Of a stretch of DNA of 64,000 nt, positions 59,080 through 64,000 are shown in pieces. Under the pieces are notes generated by a model that saw nothing but the letters and a program-made list of their open reading frames with translations, did no database searches and had not been told where the DNA came from. Source of the stretch: Microvelia longipes (lineage: Eukaryota; Arthropoda; Insecta; Hemiptera; Veliidae); NCBI GenBank assembly GCA_018340805.1, contig JACMZG010001863.1, positions 26,424,984 to 26,488,983 on the forward strand, given 5' to 3'. How positions within the stretch are numbered: position 1 is the first letter of the stretch; each line of letters begins with the position of its first letter. The position numbers and the translations under genes were made by a program.

Positions 59080-59223
59080 CTAAAACAAAACAAGGATTAT
59101 TCTAAGGTTCGTATAGTTTGTGTTGAAACACAGCTCATCCAGAACAATCTTTTCTTCTTCTTTATCTTTTTTTGGCTTGCAAGCCTCCGAGCCAATTTTG
59201 TTTTTTACTCCATGGTATGTCAT
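59080..59223 (-). other. Short open frame next to a strong splice donor
   Basis: On the minus strand, an ATG at 59223-59221 opens a 47-codon frame that ends in TAG at 59082-59080. Directly after the stop comes GTAAGT (minus strand, 59079-59074), so the junction reads TTTTAG then GTAAGTC, a consensus donor. The frame includes GSEACKPKKDKEEEKIVLDE, which is less AT-driven than most frames here. It could be a non-coding or terminal exon, a decayed exon or chance. No family is recognised, and no acceptor or branch point was confirmed upstream. Confidence 0.2.
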
Positions 59224-60211
59224 TTTTTTATTTTGCGATCATGTTTAATAATTAATACAAATGTTATTACATCTCATACCCATGTTCATTTACCACGCCT
59301 CTTAACAGCGTTAATTGACTAGATACTTCCATATTTCTATTCCTACCAGGATTGCATAAAATATGAAGTACTGTTTCATTTTAACTTCACTCTCAATTAA
59401 TTTATTACTCTCGATACAATTCATATCATGTTAATTTCACAACCTTTTTATTATAATTTAAAAAAGTAATGATTAAAGTAACTATATGCAAATATTTTCT
59501 GTACTGCTTAGTAAATAAAATTGTGACAGATATTATTAACAACAACAAAATAAAATACACATTTTATTAATTTATTTTTAACATAATTTGTCGTTTATAT
59601 ATTTTTTATGTATTTTAAAGTAATGCAACGCATGCTGCTGCTATAAATAAACATAAAATAAATTTAAAAAGAAATAATAAATATTTTATTAATAATAATG
59701 AAGAATTCTATGTAAATTATTTATCTTAAGGATATCATAATGCCACTATGAGAAAAAAATCTCCTCAACAATAAATGCTTATATTCCGTAATAATGGGTG
59801 TTTATTTTAGCGAATTTCCTTTGCCCTAAATCGTTTATGGAATAGGTGTAATATGTCTACACACTATGTTGTAAACACGCTATCTTTCGAACGGATAACT
59901 ATTTTTAAATAAAACTTGGTACAAAAAGCAACCTTGTGGAGGACACGAACCCTATTAAAACCCAGGTTGTTGTGACGTCTTGGTACACAACCAAGACGAG
60001 GGTAAATTACTATAACCAAACACAGGGTAAATTACTATAAACCAAAATTACCATTTTACTATACCAAAATTACTATAACCAAAATTAGATTTCGAGTAGG
60101 ATGTAATTTTGTATGTATTTTGGGGAGCTGAATCGAATAAAACCGGTAATATTTACGTGAGGCAATACCATAGCCAGGCGAAATGTCCGTTTTATCTAAA
60201 TAAACAAAACA
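59224..60211. other. AT-rich DNA, a possible SINE trace and a short tandem repeat
   Basis: On the minus strand, CCTGGGTTTTAATAGGGTTC (about 59940-59970) is loosely like SINE-A box text. At 59998-60088, GGGTAAATTACTATAACCAA is repeated about three times with a period near 27-30. Nothing firm is recognised. Confidence 0.4.
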
Positions 60212-60570
60212 AATCGGGTAAGGGGTACCTTAGAACTTTTCTCCGCCCCACATCGGATTTGCTACATCATTCATTTTCCATATATCGTCCTCAGATTATG
60301 GAATTCACTAAATTTATACTACAAAACGTCTTCGGACTTGCTTCGCTCGTCGTTAGATAGTAATTACTTTAGTTTTATTTCCAGCGATCACCCACCCAGA
60401 CACTGACCTTGCTATTTAATTTTTATGATTTAACAAAAACCATAGATATTCTTGCCGTTTTGAAACGAAACTTTATGCCCTTAACGTAAAACTATTTATT
60501 ACGTAAGAGGATACACTTGTACCAAATTTCAGCTTAATTTGATTATTTTCCAATTAAAAAAATGCTATTA
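60212..60570 (-). repeat. R5S copy, 3' half, with 5S-like segment
   Basis: The plus strand reads AATCGGGTAAGGGGTACC, TTAGAACTTTTCTCCGCC, ATCGTCCTCAG, ACGTCTTCGGACTTGCTTCG and CTCGTCG. Next come AGCGATCACCCACCCAGACA and CTGACCTTGCTATTTAATTT (5S-like segment, about 60381-60430, C box well kept), then GTTTTGAAACGAAACTTTAT, the TTACGTAATAAATAG..TTACG palindromic part in reverse, and ACACTTGTACCAAATTTCAG. The 5' half is absent. The 83-codon frame at 60109-60360 crosses its edge and is not a gene. Confidence 0.87.
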
Positions 60571-61848
60571 TTTAATAACTTGATACGAATTGGGACATAC
60601 GTAGGTCTTATATATGCGTGTAGAAAAAAAGGCAATATACTTCTCGAGTATATTAATAGTAATTATAATGTCTATTTTCCATAATAAACTGAAGTGACAA
60701 ATATTCATAACATTATGTAATAATGTCAGTTGCCTAAGCAACGTAAATATATAACAACTCTCCCCCTTTAATTAGTTTTTTTCAATGTCCATTAAGAGGA
60801 AAAAAATTGATCGAAACAAATTTACTATATCGTGGTAGAATTAAAAAAGCGGAGTCAACACTTATGAAAAATTTAAGCGGTATCATAGCCATTCATCATT
60901 TTCTCCCACGAAAAACTCTGAGATCGAATTTTATTAAGTTTATTTTTTCTTGCTCGGTACTTTTGATTATGGCCACAATTTTCATCAGAATAGGACCATA
61001 TTTAGTGAACGTAATATATGGACCCATAGAATAAATCCTTTAAGAATACATTTGTTTATAAGAACAAAAATGGATTTCTAAGGTTGATATTAAAAATTTT
61101 AAATTTATCTAAAATAATTATTTATCATTGTAGAAAATTTCAAGTCTTTAAGTCAAATAGGGGCGAAACAATTTGAGAAATACGAAAAACATGGAGTCAA
61201 TACACCCTTAAGATACATAATCAAACATAATATGATAACAGATAGATTTTTACCTATTTCTTCATTATCTTCTCTTTAAATGATTCAAATTAAGTGTAAT
61301 ACTTGAAGCTTAATTTAATATTTTCATTAAAACTAAATAATTAAAATTAGTCACGAATAGAGCATTAAAGTCAACGCCCAAAAAATTTGTAATTAATAAT
61401 TTTATTTATTACTTTAAAAAAATCCAATCATATCTAATTATTGCACATAATACTCATAAAAGGCAATAAGTAACACATGCAATAGAAAAGAATAAAATAA
61501 TAAAAGGTCCTTTCAAAAAAAGTAAAATAAGGAATTTCTATTACACGGATCATTGATTTCAAAATTTGAAATCTTTTCAAATGATTTTGTTTGTAAAATA
61601 TGATAGTTATTTAGCTCGAGGGTGGTCTTTTTTTTATGTTATTTCTTTTCTATTTATATTAAGTTTTTATTAATTTTTAAAACTAAATAATATATCAACA
61701 GCTATATTTTTTTCGTTCAAAGTGACTATCAGAGTCACTTGTTTTTTTTAAGTGTTATTGTTATAAAATTATTATTATAAAATTTATTATCTCTAGACGG
61801 TGTATAATGTAAAGTTTATTGACATGTTTTTAGTGAGTAAAGAAGCAC
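60571..61848. other. AT-rich DNA with one dispersed repeat fragment
   Basis: 61131-61194 matches 5875-5939. The 75-codon frame at 60807-61034 has a hydrophobic middle (CSVLLIMATIF) but no motif that I recognise. It is probably chance. Confidence 0.4.
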
Positions 61849-61927
61849 TTTTCACTCCCAAGGGAGAAAAAGTTACTTTTCATTCCTTTGGGAGTAAAAG
61901 TAACTTTTCTCCCATGGGAATTAAAAG
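61849..61927. repeat. Hairpin with 33-bp arms, CTCCCAAGGGAG
   Basis: CACTCCCAAGGGAGAAAAAG, TTACTTTT is followed after CATTCCTTTGGGAG by AAAAGTAACTTTTCTCCCAT, GGGAATT, so the two halves fold back on each other. Each half also contains its own palindrome (TCCCAAGGGA, TCCCATGGGA). The left half recurs at 28398-28427 beside another R5S copy. Confidence 0.88.
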
Positions 61928-61989
61928 AGTTTCTTATTATTGGTTAATAGAGCCAATTATATCATTTTTAGGGGTGTGGTATTCTTAAA

Positions 61990-62160
61990 TTTATACAGGT
62001 GATCGATAAATTTTTGTAATTTTCCCGGGGGTGCACCCACAAATTTTTTTTCCAGCTCTAAATCGTTTTAGGTAAAAAAAAAGTTGTTTGGAGCAATAAG
62101 AATTTTTTTTTTTTTGGGGGGGGGTGCAGCGCACCCCATATTTATAAGGGGGTCCGATCC
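61990..62160. repeat. Homopolymer-rich block with GGGGTGCA inverted motifs
   Basis: GGGGGTGCACCC at about 62028 and GGGGGTGCAGCGCACCCC at about 62119-62138 flank an A/T-run region. A T13 run meets a G9 run at 62103-62124. This may be the decayed remains of a small inverted-repeat element. The homopolymer lengths are probably unreliable. Confidence 0.6.
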
Positions 62161-62254
62161 AAAAAAAATAGAATAAATACAACAAAACGTATTGAAATGA
62201 AATCAAAGTCTAGAGATAAAATCTTATATGCACCTTGGGAGTAAAATTCTATTT

Positions 62255-62315
62255 TCCCCCTCGCAAGTTACCTCACTCGGCTTCACCTCAGGAGTTAATA
62301 GTCATCCAAACACAT
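62255..62315. repeat. Dispersed phrase CTCGGCTTCACCTCAGG
   Basis: CCCTCGCAAGTTACCTCACT, CGGCTTCACCTCAGGAGTTA is related to 37220-37320 and 40432-40510. It lies about 65 bp before an R5S copy. Confidence 0.5.
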
Positions 62316-62379
62316 CCATTAAAACACCCTTAATTACTCATTATAGGTGTATTCAACATGCATTTAAAAAAAATAATCG

Positions 62380-63070
62380 TTTTACTTTCCCTCATTTATA
62401 CCGTAGGTATATAGGAAAAGTATTGTGTGTGCGAAATATCCGAAATAAGTGTGTTTATGTGTGTGTGTATCAGTGTCTATTGTCATTGTAGCTCCCATTG
62501 TATATATGCTAGAGAGTTGAAACTTAAGAAGTAGTTAAGCTATCTAGAAGATAATGTATTCATGCCGGGAATTAATCACGGCATGAATACATTATCTTAT
62601 AATGACTCAGCAAAGATTTCAAAAAATCAAAATTCGGAAAATGGTGCGATCACTTTGAGATTTGGCTCGCATATGACTATAAGTAATTTAATTATCAGAA
62701 TTAGTTAATTTGTATTGACAAATGACTTGTATAGGACTTTTTTTAAATATTGTAAAATTAATCCAATTGAGTTAAAATTGGGTACAAGAGTATATCTTTA
62801 TATAATAACCAAGTACACCTATTTTCGGTTTAATAAGACAAGTACATCCATGATTTTTGTTGGATCGTAAAAGTTGAGCAGCATCGAGCGTGTTCTGTAC
62901 CTGGTTGGGTGATCTCTGGGAATGAAAGGGATATATTTACTATCTAAGGACGAGCGAAGCGAGTCCGAAGACATGCTGCAGTATACATTTAACGACTTAT
63001 ATTCTGAGGACGAGCGAAGCGAATCCAATGTGATGAGGAAAAGTTCCAAGTACCCCTTACCCGATTTTTT
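62380..63070 (+). repeat. R5S copy, near complete, with 5S-like segment
   Basis: The start palindrome is TTTACTTTCCCTCATTTATA, CCGTAGGTATATAGGAAAAG. Next come a GTGTTTATGTGTGTGTG run and ATATGCTAGAGAGTTGAAAC. A perfect 20-bp-arm hairpin (62548-62598) then takes the place of the usual centre, followed by TAATGACTCAGCAAAGATTT and GCGATCACTTTGAGATTTGG. The 5S-like segment at about 62861-62925 is GGATCGTAAAAGTTGAGCAG, CATCGAGCGTG, CTGTACCTGGTTGGGTGA, CTCTGGGAATGA. Then come two direct copies of AGGACGAGCGAAGCGAGTCC (62945, 63006), GATGAGGAAAAGTTCCAAGT and ACCCCTTACCCGATTTTTTT. The minus-strand frame 62819-63049 is antisense to this end. Confidence 0.93.
62548..62598. repeat. Perfect 20-bp hairpin inside an R5S copy
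   Basis: AAGATAATGTATTCATGCCG (62548-62567) and its exact complement (62579-62598) are separated by 11 nt. Other R5S copies have no hairpin at this position, so it is private to this copy. Confidence 0.95.
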
Positions 63071-63119
63071 TTAATGACTAGGTTTATTATATTTTTTAAT
63101 TATAATTAAATATTAAAAG

Positions 63120-63310
63120 CTGTCGTCTGAGTCATCTTCAGAGGGCTCGTCGTGCTCATTGAGACTAGAAGTTAACCACTGATATAACTTTATTAGTTGA
63201 GAGCTCGAGTGTTGCCCCGCCTGCTGATGATGGCGCTATGCCGAAACCGGTCCAGGGATATTCATAAACAGCAAGTATCGATGGCAGCTGATTCTTCGAT
63301 TAAATTATAA
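63120..63310 (+). mobile_element. Penelope-like-element remnant with hammerhead ribozyme motif
   Basis: The region is moderately GC-rich (TCTTCAGAGGGCTCGTCG, GAGCTCGAGTGTTGCCCC) and ends in GATGGCAGCTGATTCTTCG. The hammerhead motif at 63220-63256 lies inside it. Penelope-like retroelements carry minimal hammerheads in their terminal repeats, and the accompanying text fits such a terminal repeat, but no reverse transcriptase or GIY-YIG sequence is present here. The element name is inferred from the ribozyme type. Confidence 0.5.
63220..63256 (+). ncRNA. Minimal hammerhead ribozyme motif
   Basis: All parts can be placed. Helix I is CCTG (63220-63223) with CAGG (63253-63256). The core is CTGATGA (63224-63230). 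Helix II is GGC (63232-63234), loop GCTAT, GCC (63240-63242), with one extra U at 63231. GAAA follows (63243-63246). Helix III is the four-base palindrome CCGG (63247-63250). The cleavage site UC is at 63251-63252, with cutting expected after C63252. A two-base-pair-type helix III that can pair between two molecules is a known trait of Penelope-like and retrozyme hammerheads. The extra U beside the core could reduce activity. Confidence 0.75.
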
Positions 63311-64000
63311 TTATTTATTTTGTTTAGTTAGGAAGGTTAGATAACCCAGGAAGATTAATCACACTTTTTACACTTTTCCTATTGGCACACGCATTCAATC
63401 TTCAGTTTACTTTACCCTAGATAAGATTTTACCTACTCCAAAATGAGAAATTTGAGTGTAAATAAGAATAGTGCAGAGTAGAGTAGTGTACTCCAGTTCA
63501 TGTACCAAACAAACCTTTATTCAATGGCATAATATTCTTTACTCTACATTTAAGTCATCTTATTCTTAAGAATAAGATTTATATAAAAAAATGTTCAGTG
63601 TTCTTTAAACGTAATTCGAATTCATTCGTACACTAACTGTTGCAGGTTTAGTATAATTTAGTATTCTAAAGTATATTGGTATTGATGAGAAAAAAACTCA
63701 CTATTATAAAGGTAAGACGCCAAAATCCTTATATATTTGGCAAGTAATATTACTTTAAAATAAAATAAAAGAAATATAAAGGTTTAAAAGAAATAAAATA
63801 TATTTAAAAAGTTGTTCCAACTTGCCTTTTCTTTAAATTGCATAATAAATGATATTTTTATTGTATTTTTGTCGTGTGTAAAAATTGAGCATGAAATTGC
63901 TTGTAATAAAAATAAAATTGATGAGACGCTTAAAGTTTCTGTTTATCGTTATAATTTATTATTTTCATCTTTTTAAGAAGTGTGGGGGAGGAATATTAAT
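63311..64000. other. AT-rich DNA, no feature seen
   Basis: No repeat shared with the rest of the window and no coding frame is recognised in this last stretch. Confidence 0.4.

Noticed and set aside
60807..61034. A small membrane protein gene (75 codons)
   Set aside because: The hydrophobic middle is expected by chance in T-rich codons, and no start context, homology or neighbour supports it.

Overview
This window looks like intergenic DNA from a repeat-rich, strongly AT-rich eukaryotic nuclear genome. An insect is most likely and a hemipteran is plausible, but this is inferred from repeat style and not proven. Supporting signs are long (AT)n tracts, a dozen or so copies of one 5S-rRNA-containing interspersed repeat, small inverted-repeat elements, tRNA-related SINE-like pieces, a decayed non-LTR retrotransposon end and hammerhead-ribozyme-like motifs of the kind carried by Penelope-like and related retroelements. 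I see no convincing intact protein-coding gene, no canonical tRNA or rRNA gene, no CRISPR array and no bacterial-type operon. Nearly all open frames of 60-96 codons are chance frames in AT-rich or repetitive DNA.

Layout. 1-12.6 kb: a truncated copy of the 5S-containing repeat (called R5S here), two related tRNA-like SINE pieces on the minus strand (about 1.3-1.6 and 4.94-5.38 kb), three minisatellites (20-bp at 1.9 kb, 22-bp at 4.3 kb, about 35-bp at 8.8-9.3 kb), a near-perfect 190-bp palindrome at 10.92-11.11 kb, the first of three copies of a 300-bp terminal-inverted-repeat element (MITE-1), and a short hairpin. 15.6-18.0 kb: two more R5S copies, one carrying an internal four-unit expansion of a 93-bp segment. 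18.08-21.66 kb: a long-arm foldback element and an array of units of about 160 bp. The whole block appears twice in tandem, with a single N (19818) at the junction. 23-25 kb: two more MITE-1 copies. 26.4-28.8 kb: three R5S copies in a row. 31.0-31.4 kb: a TA-flanked element ending in ACAGGGT/ACCCTGT. 32.6-34.2 kb: a 1.55-kb foldback element related to the one at 4.54-4.94 kb. 34.9 kb: a tRNA-like SINE. 35-49 kb: hairpins, three loci of a hammerhead-like repeat, minus-strand R5S copies, and a GC-rich island at 44.15-44.45 kb. 49.5-50.85 kb: a decayed non-LTR retrotransposon 3' end followed directly by one of the most complete R5S copies. 54-64 kb: more R5S copies, a 347-bp tandem duplication, large AT tracts, and at 63.2 kb a hammerhead ribozyme motif with all helices formed.

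How the parts relate. The dominant element is R5S (roughly 0.65-0.85 kb when complete). It starts with an imperfect palindrome around CTTTTCCTCATTTATACCG, and near its other end it holds a segment matching about nucleotides 41-101 of 5S rRNA, which is the stretch that spans the A box, intermediate element and C box of the type 1 pol III promoter. The hammerhead motifs, the foldback elements and the short TIR elements point to several independent mobile-element lineages in one neighbourhood. All identifications come from reading the sequence by eye. No alignment, folding or database search was run, and repeat boundaries are approximate.
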